Below, in pieces: positions 44,292-55,255 of a stretch of DNA of 64,000 bases. The DNA is taken from assembly GCA_010671905.1 (NCBI GenBank), contig JAAHII010000001.1, forward strand, positions 4,526,001-4,590,000. Reading direction: 5' to 3'. A program made the position numbers and the translations under genes. Under the pieces are notes generated by a model. That model made no database searches and was not told where the DNA came from. It worked only from the letters and a program-made list of their open reading frames with translations. The stretch comes from Leptolyngbya sp. SIOISBB. GTDB taxonomy: Bacteria; Cyanobacteriota; Cyanobacteriia; Phormidesmidales; Phormidesmidaceae. Position 1 is the first letter of the stretch. Every line of letters starts with the position of its first letter.

Positions 44292-44500
44292 TGAGTTTTA
44301 AGGTTTGAATTTTAAGTGGTGGAAAGCGGCCATCAATTCAAAATCTAAAAACCTCTTGCATTCAACTCAAACCTAAGAACTCAAAACTCAAACCTCTAAT
44401 TCTCAAGTGATGAATTCTCTGTTTTGAATTTTGAATTTTGAATTTCTGCTTTGCGCCATCACCTTAAAACTCAAAATTAAGAACTCAAAATTTCCTACCT
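44292..44500. repeat. Heptamer-rich cas1-cas2 spacer with a duplicated cas1 tail
   Basis: It contains TTTTGAATTTTGAATTTTGA and CTCAAAACTCAAACC blocks in both orientations. TAATTCTCAAGTGATGA, the last bases of cas1 with its stop, occurs at 44278-44294 and again at 44397-44413, so about 120 bp appear to have been duplicated and then diverged. No gene is present. Confidence 0.55.
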
Positions 44501-44773
44501 ATGCATGTTGTTGTCACTTACGATATTTCTGAAGACAAGCGCCGGACTAAGATCCACAAGATTCTGTCCTCCTACGGGCAGTGGATGCAGTTCAGTGTAT
44601 TTGAATGCAGCCTGACCCCAACGCAGTACACAAAGCTGCGGAATCGCTTGAACAAGCTCATCAAGCCAGAGACAGACAGCATTCGCTTTTATTTTCTCTG
44701 TGAGTGCTGCCAGCAAAAGGTGGAGCGGATCGGGGGCGAATTAGTCAGAGACGACACTGTGTTTTTTGCCTGA
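44501..44773 (+). CDS. cas2: CRISPR adaptation protein Cas2
   Basis: 90 aa, MHVVVTYDISEDKRRTKIHKILSSYG (in pieces), with the ferredoxin-like Cas2 fold: Asp8 after the first strand, the helix RTKIHKIL, WMQFSVFECSLTPTQYTKLRNRLNKLI (in pieces), the strand DSIRFYFLCECCQQKVERIGG (in pieces). Cas2 bridges two Cas1 dimers. It is the last cas gene before the leader and array, and it reads towards them. Confidence 0.94.
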   Translation: MHVVVTYDISEDKRRTKIHKILSSYGQWMQFSVFECSLTPTQYTKLRNRLNKLIKPETDSIRFYFLCECCQQKVERIGGELVRDDTVFFA

Positions 44774-45029
44774 CCTGGGTGCGCGACCCGGCGGGTGTTT
44801 AGTCACGGAGAATACGCAATGATATCGCATCCCTTGAACTGCAATACTTTCACTGACTGAATCACCTGGGGCAATCCGCGCAACGGCTAGAATCCCTGTC
44901 ATTGTTTGATCTCATGCATTTTCGTTGCTTCTCAAAACCTGATTTACCAGGGCGATGGTGCTACGATCTGGGCAGTTCGCGCATTTGGACCTTGAAAACC
45001 AAATACATCAAAGGTTCCCAAGGCCCGCC
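44774..45029 (+). promoter_or_regulatory. CRISPR leader
   Basis: A 256-bp non-coding stretch between the cas2 stop and the first repeat. It must contain the array promoter and the Cas1-Cas2 integration signal. Its last bases before repeat 1 are AAGGTTCCCAAGGCCCGCC. The orientation is fixed by cas2 on this side and a decayed repeat at the far end. I see no unambiguous -10/-35 pair. Confidence 0.6.
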
Positions 45030-48000
45030 GCTCCAACGCAGCCAAAACCCTCTCAGGGATTGAAACGAAGCACTGGTCGACGCCAATCAGCGGCGAGCTT
45101 TGCTCCAACGCAGCCAAAACCCTCTCAGGGATTGAAACGCTGATGGGGCCAATATGACGGGCGACTTCTTAGAGCTCCAACGCAGCCAAAACCCTCTCAG
45201 GGATTGAAACCCCACTCTAGCCAAAGATCTGAGCTACCCACTACGGCTCCAACGCAGCCAAAACCCTCTCAGGGATTGAAACAATTGGCCGACAGATCAT
45301 AGGCAGCGAACGCTAGGCTCCAACGCAGCCAAAACCCTCTCAGGGATTGAAACGCTTCTAAGTCGCCTGTTGCTGCAGCTTGCTTGATTCGCGCTCCAAC
45401 GCAGCCAAAACCCTCTCAGGGATTGAAACTGTCGTCAACTGCGAGGAGGTGGTGACCAGCTTTCGCTCCAACGCAGCCAAAACCCTCTCAGGGATTGAAA
45501 CTGTCGTCAACTGCGAGGAGGTGGTGACCAGCTTTTCGCTCCAACGCAGCCAAAACCCTCTCAGGGATTGAAACGCGCTCATCGCAGCTAGGCGCAGTCT
45601 CAAGCATGGCTCCAACGCAGCCAAAACCCTCTCAGGGATTGAAACTTGCCCGTGGTGAAACCAAGCAACTTGCCCAAGAAGCTCCAACGCAGCCAAAACC
45701 CTCTCAGGGATTGAAACACCAGGTAAGAGCTATGACCAAAGGTTTTCAGCGTGCTCCAACGCAGCCAAAACCCTCTCAGGGATTGAAACTTCGGCTAAGG
45801 CATCCAGCAGGCCATCAATTCCACGCTCCAACGCAGCCAAAACCCTCTCAGGGATTGAAACAGCAGCGACAAAGGGCGATATCGCACTCGATTTATGGCT
45901 CCAACGCAGCCAAAACCCTCTCAGGGATTGAAACAACGAGCTAGCGATCGACCAAATCAATCATCTGCAGGCTCCAACGCAGCCAAAACCCTCTCAGGGA
46001 TTGAAACTGGAAGATGCGCACCGCTCGCACTCCTTTGACTGCGCTCCAACGCAGCCAAAACCCTCTCAGGGATTGAAACAAAAAAATGACAACTGCACTC
46101 ATCCAGGCAATCGCGCTCCAACGCAGCCAAAACCCTCTCAGGGATTGAAACACGTTCAAGTAGTGGCTGAAGGGCATTGACGACGGCTCCAACGCAGCCA
46201 AAACCCTCTCAGGGATTGAAACATATGCTGCAGCAACGTCACGGACTGCCTCAGTTGCTCCAACGCAGCCAAAACCCTCTCAGGGATTGAAACCGAGTTG
46301 TACCGTGAGACTAGGGACGCGATAGGAGAGCTCCAACGCAGCCAAAACCCTCTCAGGGATTGAAACGATGATTTAACTTTGCGTCCAGCTCCTTTACGTT
46401 GCTCCAACGCAGCCAAAACCCTCTCAGGGATTGAAACGAAGTAGGTCGCTAGCGCTGCTAGCTCAGTGATTTGCTCCAACGCAGCCAAAACCCTCTCAGG
46501 GATTGAAACGATTAACTTTGCAGTGTTGTTCTTCTGCGAGCCTCGCTCCAACGCAGCCAAAACCCTCTCAGGGATTGAAACACCCCAAGCTGCGAGCACA
46601 AAATCACACTTTTCAGGCTCCAACGCAGCCAAAACCCTCTCAGGGATTGAAACGGATTCACATGACTATACGACGTGCGTAGACTGGGCTCCAACGCAGC
46701 CAAAACCCTCTCAGGGATTGAAACCACGCTAAAGCCGCCGTTGCTAGCCGTGTACTCTAGCTCCAACGCAGCCAAAACCCTCTCAGGGATTGAAACAAAG
46801 AAACTAGTCGAGTTCCTAAGTCTCTTATACAGCTCCAACGCAGCCAAAACCCTCTCAGGGATTGAAACGTTGATTTATGTGGCACACAAATCAAGTTGTT
46901 TCGCGCTCCAACGCAGCCAAAACCCTCTCAGGGATTGAAACGGGCGAGACGCCCAATCGACAACCCTTACCCCCAGGCTCCAACGCAGCCAAAACCCTCT
47001 CAGGGATTGAAACATTGGCTAACCGCTGATCAGCTTCATCCTGACTGATGCTCCAACGCAGCCAAAACCCTCTCAGGGATTGAAACTGTGCGGTGTGGCT
47101 ATGTGCGCAAGCGGGGCGATGCTCCAACGCAGCCAAAACCCTCTCAGGGATTGAAACTTCATGGGTGGATGGAATCGACACCGACAGGTCAAGCTCCAAC
47201 GCAGCCAAAACCCTCTCAGGGATTGAAACTGTGTCCGGCAACAGCAAAATCATCTGAGGTGCTTGCTCCAACGCAGCCAAAACCCTCTCAGGGATTGAAA
47301 CGGATGGCTCAGCCAGCATCCAGATTGATCGTGGGGGCTCCAACGCAGCCAAAACCCTCTCAGGGATTGAAACGATGCCTGTCCGAAGGTGCTTAGGGGT
47401 CGTTTCTGGCTCCAACGCAGCCAAAACCCTCTCAGGGATTGAAACCGCTATCGTGGGGCGATAAACAAAATCCACTTAACTGCTCCAACGCAGCCAAAAC
47501 CCTCTCAGGGATTGAAACGTAAACCTCTTTCTGGTTCTCAGAAAGTTGATAATGCTCCAACGCAGCCAAAACCCTCTCAGGGATTGAAACACGTGGCTCT
47601 CACTTTTCATCCGCATGGTTTTTTCTATCGCTCCAACGCAGCCAAAACCCTCTCAGGGATTGAAACAAAGCTTTCCATGGCGATTTTAGTGCGTCTCAGT
47701 GAGGCTCCAACGCAGCCAAAACCCTCTCAGGGATTGAAACTAAGTACTGCTAAATGCCGATCCTCAAAGCGCCGCTCCAACGCAGCCAAAACCCTCTCAG
47801 GGATTGAAACGAGCAGCTGCGCACGCTGGCACCTGTCTTCTGTGATGCTCCAACGCAGCCAAAACCCTCTCAGGGATTGAAACATTCCGGGGAAAGCCCT
47901 TGCTCTGCTTGACTATCAGCTCCAACGCAGCCAAAACCCTCTCAGGGATTGAAACTAAATAAGCAGCCTAAGCGGCTAAGGATTTTTGTATGGCTCCAAC

Positions 48001-51000
48001 GCAGCCAAAACCCTCTCAGGGATTGAAACGCGGAATTGACGATCAACCTGCTCATCAAATTGGGCTCCAACGCAGCCAAAACCCTCTCAGGGATTGAAAC
48101 GTGAGTCTTTCCTGATGCCATTTATCGATAAACCGCTCCAACGCAGCCAAAACCCTCTCAGGGATTGAAACCTCTGACTTACTGCCGCCAAAAACTATCA
48201 GTCAAGCTCCAACGCAGCCAAAACCCTCTCAGGGATTGAAACAGGACTTTCAGGATCTCTTGAAGGTGCTTTTAGTGGGCTCCAACGCAGCCAAAACCCT
48301 CTCAGGGATTGAAACCGACTCATTTCGGGCGCTCTGGTACTGATGGCCGGCTCCAACGCAGCCAAAACCCTCTCAGGGATTGAAACATTCAGTGTTGACG
48401 ACTGAGGTCTAGGCTGCGATGCGCTGGGGCTCCAACGCAGCCAAAACCCTCTCAGGGATTGAAACTTACCTTCTTAGGATGAATAGCCCATGCTCCCCTG
48501 CTCCAACGCAGCCAAAACCCTCTCAGGGATTGAAACGGCCTGGAACGCCGCGAACGTAGCAGCCGTCCCAGCTCCAACGCAGCCAAAACCCTCTCAGGGA
48601 TTGAAACGGACAGCTTCCCCCAGAACCCTACTACGAATGACGCTCCAACGCAGCCAAAACCCTCTCAGGGATTGAAACCTCGTAGTACTGCCTGCATGTG
48701 TCATTCAAGACAGCGCTCCAACGCAGCCAAAACCCTCTCAGGGATTGAAACAGCCTCGACAAGAATCCAAGTGGTTGCAGTCGCCCGCTCCAACGCAGCC
48801 AAAACCCTCTCAGGGATTGAAACAGGATTAATATGCTTTCCTGTGTGACTTCTGAAGGCTCCAACGCAGCCAAAACCCTCTCAGGGATTGAAACGGTGAG
48901 CTTGAGCAAACAATGGAGTTCCCCGCCGAGCTCCAACGCAGCCAAAACCCTCTCAGGGATTGAAACCTAGAACTGTCCCCAACGTCCTTACTGAAAAGGA
49001 TTTAGAGGGCTCCAACGCAGCCAAAACCCTCTCAGGGATTGAAACCGATACATTTGCCCAGACTCGCTCCTTGCCGGACACGCTCCAACGCAGCCAAAAC
49101 CCTCTCAGGGATTGAAACCTTGGTCTCTTCCTTCTTGTGAGCCTTGGGGCCTTCGCTCCAACGCAGCCAAAACCCTCTCAGGGATTGAAACTTGAATTTT
49201 GTTTGGGGGGGACGGCAATTTGGGCCGTGCTCCAACGCAGCCAAAACCCTCTCAGGGATTGAAACTTTATCAGATGTATATCTTCCCTTTCCTTAATAAA
49301 GCTCCAACGCAGCCAAAACCCTCTCAGGGATTGAAACAAGCTGATCTTGCAGCTCCTCACGTTTGGGCTGCAGAGCTCCAACGCAGCCAAAACCCTCTCA
49401 GGGATTGAAACAAATTCCAAGGGTTTTGAAATGCTGGGGGCGGGTGGCCGCTGCGCTCCAACGCAGCCAAAACCCTCTCAGGGATTGAAACCAAACAAGT
49501 AGTTATGTCGCGACTACGACTATTGGCTCCAACGCAGCCAAAACCCTCTCAGGGATTGAAACCAATCTCTCAAGCTCTTATCTCAAAGCCTTTGCCGGCT
49601 CCAACGCAGCCAAAACCCTCTCAGGGATTGAAACTGATGTGACACAGCCAGTGGAGCCAGAATCAGAACTCGCGCTCCAACGCAGCCAAAACCCTCTCAG
49701 GGATTGAAACATGATTGAAGGGTAGGAAATCAAAGATACATAGGTGGCTCCAACGCAGCCAAAACCCTCTCAGGGATTGAAACATACCATTCCCCGTGAT
49801 GCTTCTTCCCCTGCGACGCGCTCCAACGCAGCCAAAACCCTCTCAGGGATTGAAACACCTCACTCAGGCTGAGATAGACGCCGGTGTTCAGCTCCAACGC
49901 AGCCAAAACCCTCTCAGGGATTGAAACGATTGAGGCTCAGGCCGGTAGAGCCCTTTGCAGAGGCTCCAACGCAGCCAAAACCCTCTCAGGGATTGAAACA
50001 TCCCTAACCTCACCCGCCTGAGGGAGGTCTACCGGCTCCAACGCAGCCAAAACCCTCTCAGGGATTGAAACAGGGCTTGGGCTGGTTCCCCGCCTTCCAC
50101 TCCTGGCTCCAACGCAGCCAAAACCCTCTCAGGGATTGAAACTAAGAGGCGAAACCAAAAAGACCTGAATGCAGAAGGCTCCAACGCAGCCAAAACCCTC
50201 TCAGGGATTGAAACCATTAATAAAACTCTTCCTTGAATTACCGCGCAGCTTCCGGCGCTCCAACGCAGCCAAAACCCTCTCAGGGATTGAAACCGCTGGA
50301 TGCAGATATCCAGACCCGTGCATCTGGTCGACGCTCCAACGCAGCCAAAACCCTCTCAGGGATTGAAACGCAACATCGCCATAACCTGAATGGGTTCACT
50401 AACGTAGCTCCAACGCAGCCAAAACCCTCTCAGGGATTGAAACGTACATGCAAAAATCCTTAGCCGCTTAGGCTGCTTAGCTCCAACGCAGCCAAAACCC
50501 TCTCAGGGATTGAAACATTCTCCTGTGTCTATTTCCTTGATAAATGTCATGCGGCTCCAACGCAGCCAAAACCCTCTCAGGGATTGAAACCATTGATTAC
50601 CTGCTCTAATTCGCTGCCACTATGCTCCAACGCAGCCAAAACCCTCTCAGGGATTGAAACGGACTCTCACTTTTTGAATGCCATGAACCTAACTGCTCCA
50701 ACGCAGCCAAAACCCTCTCAGGGATTGAAACGCACCGATGAACTTAGGTGCATTGACGCTCAGTTTGCTCCAACGCAGCCAAAACCCTCTCAGGGATTGA
50801 AACGCGCCTGGCCTCATCTAACACCTGTTGCCTGTTTTGCTCCAACGCAGCCAAAACCCTCTCAGGGATTGAAACGCCATAATTTTCCCTTTTCCCATTT
50901 GTCGGAATTTCGCTCCAACGCAGCCAAAAACCTCTCAGGGATTGAAACCAGTGGGCACGCGATAGCAAATGCTCTGATTTTTGCTCCAACGCAGCCAAAA

Positions 51001-53249
51001 CCCTCTCAGGGATTGAAACATTAAATCCGCCCAGCATGTTTTGGGTCATATTGGCTCCAACGCAGCCAAAACCCTCTCAGGGATTGAAACGGGTGGGCTG
51101 ACGGACACTGACGGCCTGCCCGAGGGCTCCAACGCAGCCAAAACCCTCTCAGGGATTGAAACGCTGTATCAGCGGTGCCGCCCACATATAGCCGGTAGCT
51201 CCAACGCAGCCAAAACCCTCTCAGGGATTGAAACCACGCTCTAATTCTGGAACTCTTTAAGAGGATTCACGGCTCCAACGCAGCCAAAACCCTCTCAGGG
51301 ATTGAAACACCTCATCAGTATTGAGAGGCATGTTGACAGCCAGGGCTCCAACGCAGCCAAAACCCTCTCAGGGATTGAAACGCTGGCTTGTATCCTGGCT
51401 ATTTCTGCATCGCTTGCTCCAACGCAGCCAAAACCCTCTCAGGGATTGAAACCAAAGGTATGAGGCGACTAGGGGAATTTGCAGTTGCTCCAACGCAGCC
51501 AAAACCCTCTCAGGGATTGAAACGTTGTTTGGTCAGCGGGCAACCAGCTAAGCCTAGCTCCAACGCAGCCAAAACCCTCTCAGGGATTGAAACGGGACTG
51601 GTTAAAGGGGCAGAGGGTAGCGGCGAAGCTCCAACGCAGCCAAAACCCTCTCAGGGATTGAAACGTAAGTATGATTTCCCCCGTAGCCACCGTCGGCGGC
51701 TCCAACGCAGCCAAAACCCTCTCAGGGATTGAAACAGGGCGGGTCTGTTCGCCGGTGCGGTGGCAGCGGTGCTCCAACGCAGCCAAAACCCTCTCAGGGA
51801 TTGAAACTTGCATCAGCGGGATACTGCGTGTGTCACCATTCGGCTCCAACGCAGCCAAAACCCTCTCAGGGATTGAAACATGCCCCAGCCGATTCCCATG
51901 GCTGTAGCCGCCTCGCTCCAACGCAGCCAAAACCCTCTCAGGGATTGAAACGCGGCAGAACTCGGCTACGGCCATGCTGCTGGGCGCTCCAACGCAGCCA
52001 AAACCCTCTCAGGGATTGAAACGTTGATAAGACGCCTCAGCAAATCTATAAGCAGTGGCTCCAACGCAGCCAAAACCCTCTCAGGGATTGAAACATGACT
52101 ACTCCTATGTAATAGATACGTAGCAAGAGGCTCCAACGCAGCCAAAACCCTCTCAGGGATTGAAACTTGGAGCTGGCGCTTTCAAGCTGGAGCGGCGCAC
52201 GCTCCAACGCAGCCAAAACCCTCTCAGGGATTGAAACTGCTTACTAGCCTTGGGGCGCGTGACACCAGTCTTGCTCCAACGCAGCCAAAACCCTCTCAGG
52301 GATTGAAACAAAGCCCAGGAACCTTTACCAATTTTTTCGAGCCGCTCCAACGCAGCCAAAACCCTCTCAGGGATTGAAACAATGTAGGACAGTAAGACGG
52401 ATTCGACCTGAGACGGCTCCAACGCAGCCAAAACCCTCTCAGGGATTGAAACACGATACTGCAGGCCGTCGCGACGGAGGTTGAGGGCTCCAACGCAGCC
52501 AAAACCCTCTCAGGGATTGAAACGACGTATGAGTCGCAGGTATTTGTCTGATGTTCCGCTCCAACGCAGCCAAAACCCTCTCAGGGATTGAAACTTGCAC
52601 CCTGACTGAAGCTCGATTCTGTTATGTGGCTCCAACGCAGCCAAAACCCTCTCAGGGATTGAAACGGCGTCTATACCGCAAAAGATCTGGCGCTTGCTGG
52701 CTCCAACGCAGCCAAAACCCTCTCAGGGATTGAAACGCCGCGATCGTAGGCTAGCCCCACGAACCGCCAGGCTCCAACGCAGCCAAAACCCTCTCAGGGA
52801 TTGAAACATCCGGGGGCGTAAAGCCTTCTTCCTTGGTGTGCTTAAGCTCCAACGCAGCCAAAACCCTCTCAGGGATTGAAACGAGCCCCGTGGGGGGCTT
52901 AGCGTCCTTAGAGTCCTGACTCAGCTCCAACGCAGCCAAAACCCTCTCAGGGATTGAAACATTTGCTTGCGAGGCTCCACCATGTTGGCATTGCCGCTCC
53001 AACGCAGCCAAAACCCTCTCAGGGATTGAAACGTCGCTAGCTGATCAGACATGTGCATTGAAGGGGCAAGCTCCAACGCAGCCAAAACCCTCTCAGGGAT
53101 TGAAACGCACAACTGGGCAAGGCGACTGAGTAAAGGCAAGGCTCCAACGCAGCCAAAACCCTCTCAGGGATTGAAACAGGGCCACGGAATACCAGTCGTT
53201 CGTCGTGGGCTTGCTCCAACGCAGCCAAAACCCTCTCAGGGTTGGTGAG
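45030..53249 (+). CRISPR. Type I-D CRISPR array, 114 repeats and 113 spacers
   Basis: The 37-bp repeat starts GCTCCAACGCAGCC and ends CTCTCAGGGATTGAAAC. I counted 114 starts by hand (45030, 45102, 45174 ... 53141, 53213). Spacers are 33-43 bp, mostly 34-37. All but two repeats look identical: the repeat at 50912 has one C-to-A change (AAAAACC), and the last (53213-53249) has lost its ATTGAAAC end, which marks the leader-distal end. CCCT-CTC-AGGG can form a small hairpin for Cas6, leaving the 8-nt ATTGAAAC handle. Two neighbouring spacers (45430-45464 and 45502-45537) are the same sequence apart from one T. Two distant spacers (47956-47992 and 50444-50479) share 29 bp in opposite orientation. 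Confidence 0.98.
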
Positions 53250-53289
53250 ATAACTCGTATTGCAGACGGCGGGTACTCAAATATTCGCG

Positions 53290-54357
53290 CTATTTTGCTG
53301 AGTCAGGAGACGCCTCTTCTTCGGGTTCGCCTTCGATAAGCCGGGTGGCGTTTTCTAGCTCCGATCGCAACTGCTCAGTACTCGGCAGGACATCCGGGGG
53401 GGCATCAAGCCAGTGATGTTCAGCGACGGCGATGGGATTGCGCAGGTTGCTGAGGGAGTATTCCGCGATCGCTTTGTGGCGGGTCTGACAGAGGATAATG
53501 CCGATCGTCGGCTGATCATAGTCTTTACGTTTCTGAGCATCGATCGCCGCGATGTAGAAATTCATCATGCCGGAATATTCGGGCTTAAAGTCCCCCATCT
53601 CCAGCTCAATCACCACAAAGCACCGCAGCTCTAGATGGTAAAACAGCAGGTCAATGTGAAAGTCCTGGTCGCCGACAGTGAGCGGATAGTGATGGCCAAT
53701 AAAGGCAAACCCCACCCCCAACTCCAGCAAAAAGTCGCGCATGTGCTTAACCAGAGCGCGTTTAAGATCCTGCTCTTCGACATTTTTGGAGAGGGTCAAA
53801 AAGTCAAAGTTATAGGGGTCTTTGACGATTTGCTGGGCCAGGTCGGATTGGGGCGCTGGCAGGGTCTTGGCAAAGTTGTTGACCGCCGTGCTCTCGCGCT
53901 CATATAGGCAGTTTTTGATCTGCGCCACCAGCACATTGCGGCTCCAGCCGTTTTCAATGGTTTCGCGGGCATACCACAGCCGCTCATCGGCGTCTTTCAG
54001 CTTCTCTAGCAGAGCAATGTTGTGATACCAGGTAATTTGGCCAAGCGGTGCTTGGCTAATTCCCTCCGGCCAAGCTTCGGCAAAAGCGCGCATGTATTTC
54101 AGGTTAGAGCGGGAGAACCCTTTCATCTCCGGAAACTCTCGCTTCAGGTCACGGGATAAGCGCTCTAGCACTTTACTGCCCCAGCCTTCAGCTTGCTGTC
54201 GAGCCAGGATCTCGCGACCAAGTTGCCAATACAGCAGCAGCAGCTCCCGGTTAACGGCCAAAGCTGCTTTGACCTGAGCCGCCCGAATCTGGGTCTTCAC
54301 CTCATTAAGGAAGGCACTATACCGCCCTTCTTCTGGCATTAAGCTCGACTTTGCCAC
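53290..54357 (-). CDS. DUF1016/YhcG-type PD-(D/E)xK nuclease family protein
   Basis: 355 aa; GTG at 54357 or ATG at 54339 may be the start. The N-terminal DUF1016_N domain has LNEVKTQIRAAQVKAALAVNRELLLLYWQLGREI (in pieces), GWGSKVLERLSRDLKREFPEMKGFSRSNLKYM (in pieces) and ITWYHNIALLEKL. The C-terminal nuclease domain has FAFIGHHYPLTVGDQDFHIDLLFYHLELRCFVVIELEMGDFKPEY (in pieces), TIGIILCQTR and VAEYSLSN-like strands. Family members read IELK at the catalytic ExK; here it is IELE, so the lysine is missing. The gene ends 40 bp after the array and faces it. These proteins occur in defence and mobile contexts; this copy may be catalytically altered. Confidence 0.88.
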   Translation of the reverse strand: MAKSSLMPEEGRYSAFLNEVKTQIRAAQVKAALAVNRELLLLYWQLGREILARQQAEGWGSKVLERLSRDLKREFPEMKGFSRSNLKYMRAFAEAWPEGISQAPLGQITWYHNIALLEKLKDADERLWYARETIENGWSRNVLVAQIKNCLYERESTAVNNFAKTLPAPQSDLAQQIVKDPYNFDFLTLSKNVEEQDLKRALVKHMRDFLLELGVGFAFIGHHYPLTVGDQDFHIDLLFYHLELRCFVVIELEMGDFKPEYSGMMNFYIAAIDAQKRKDYDQPTIGIILCQTRHKAIAEYSLSNLRNPIAVAEHHWLDAPPDVLPSTEQLRSELENATRLIEGEPEEEASPDSAK

Positions 54358-54360
54358 CCG

Positions 54361-54685
54361 ATTCCCCCAGCACCAATCAACTGATTGACATGATTCATCT
54401 TGGCATCAAACTGCATCATTTAGAACGCATGCACTAAAAGTCCGTAGGCATCCCAGCGAGCGAGCAAGGAATTCCATCAAACTCAATAGGTAGACACAAT
54501 TAATGCTGGCAACGCTGCTGGTTTCGACTCCGCTCAACCAGCCAGAATCATCGCAATCATTGAGGCGAGGGCTGAGCGGTTGTGCCTCAGTAAACCGTGG
54601 GATCAGTTGCGATATTATGCCAACCCCAAAGCTGAGAGGCTAATCCAGCCCGTTGAGCAGCACTATCCTTCATCCGACGATGCGG
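54361..54685. other. Gene-poor stretch with one short open fragment
   Basis: No credible complete gene. A 69-codon open frame runs on the plus strand from 54490 to the TGA at 54697-54699 (contains QPARIIAIIEARAERLCLSK and WDQLRYYANPKAERLIQP) but has no good start codon or RBS. It may be a fragment of an older gene; I do not recognise it. Confidence 0.4.
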
Positions 54686-54910
54686 TCAAATCCAGTTGAA
54701 GTCGCTGACCACTCAGCGGGCAGTCACTTCTGTTTGTTCCCAGAGCTTGCCAAACTTGTTTTGGCGTCGATGCCAGCGCCCGGTTGGTTGGCGCACAATC
54801 CCGTGAGTCCGCTCTCATCGCTGCGTATTCTCTGTGCCCGTGATCTGGGTTATCTCATCGGTCAAGACTCTTGCATAACCACCCCAATCATCGGTATACC
54901 AAGACTGACA
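54686..54910 (-). pseudogene. IS1-like transposase remnant
   Basis: Reading leftward from about 54910, the frame gives SWYTDDWGGYARVLTDE, NTQR-stop-ERTHGIVRQPTGRWHRRQNKFGK, then a second stop and VVSDFNWI. This is the InsB pattern of IS1-family enzymes (Y-x-D-x-W-G-x-Y ... TQ-x-I-E-R-x-H/N ... R-x-x-R). Two in-frame stops and the missing N-terminal part show decay. Confidence 0.55.
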
Positions 54911-55255
54911 GTCAGTTTTGCCTGCAGTATTCGCCATCAGTCTTACAGGTTGTCTGGGTAGGCATCGCTAAGCATCTTCTGAAGCAACAAGCCGGTGAGA
55001 TGATCTCAGTTGCATCATTAGCCTCTATGTTTCGTCAATAACACGGAAAGGCGATGAAAACCGTTCTGAGCAGTCTTGGCTGGGCGCAAAATGTCCGTCA
55101 GTTTCTGCAATTCTGTGAGGGCATTGTGCTGCGACGAGAGCAAAATGCGTGGCTGAGTGCCCTCGCTCCTGAGTGCTCTCGATTTCGTATCTCCGGCTGC
55201 CCCGATCGCACCCCCAGACTTCTAGAATAGAGACCAACCAATATCTGGAAGGACT
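54911..55255. other. Non-coding region upstream of tldD
   Basis: About 345 bp without a supported gene; short open frames on both strands lack family features. The last 15 bases hold GGAAGGACT, the RBS of tldD. The promoter of the tldD-pmbA pair should be here. Confidence 0.4.

Noticed and set aside
45606-53248. Many open frames repeating APTQPKPSQGLK, SNAAKTLSGIET or VSIPERVLAALE
   Set aside because: These are translations of the CRISPR repeat in different frames, not proteins.
54653-54961. 102-aa plus-strand open frame
   Set aside because: It is antisense to an IS1-like remnant with recognisable motifs; no support for translation.
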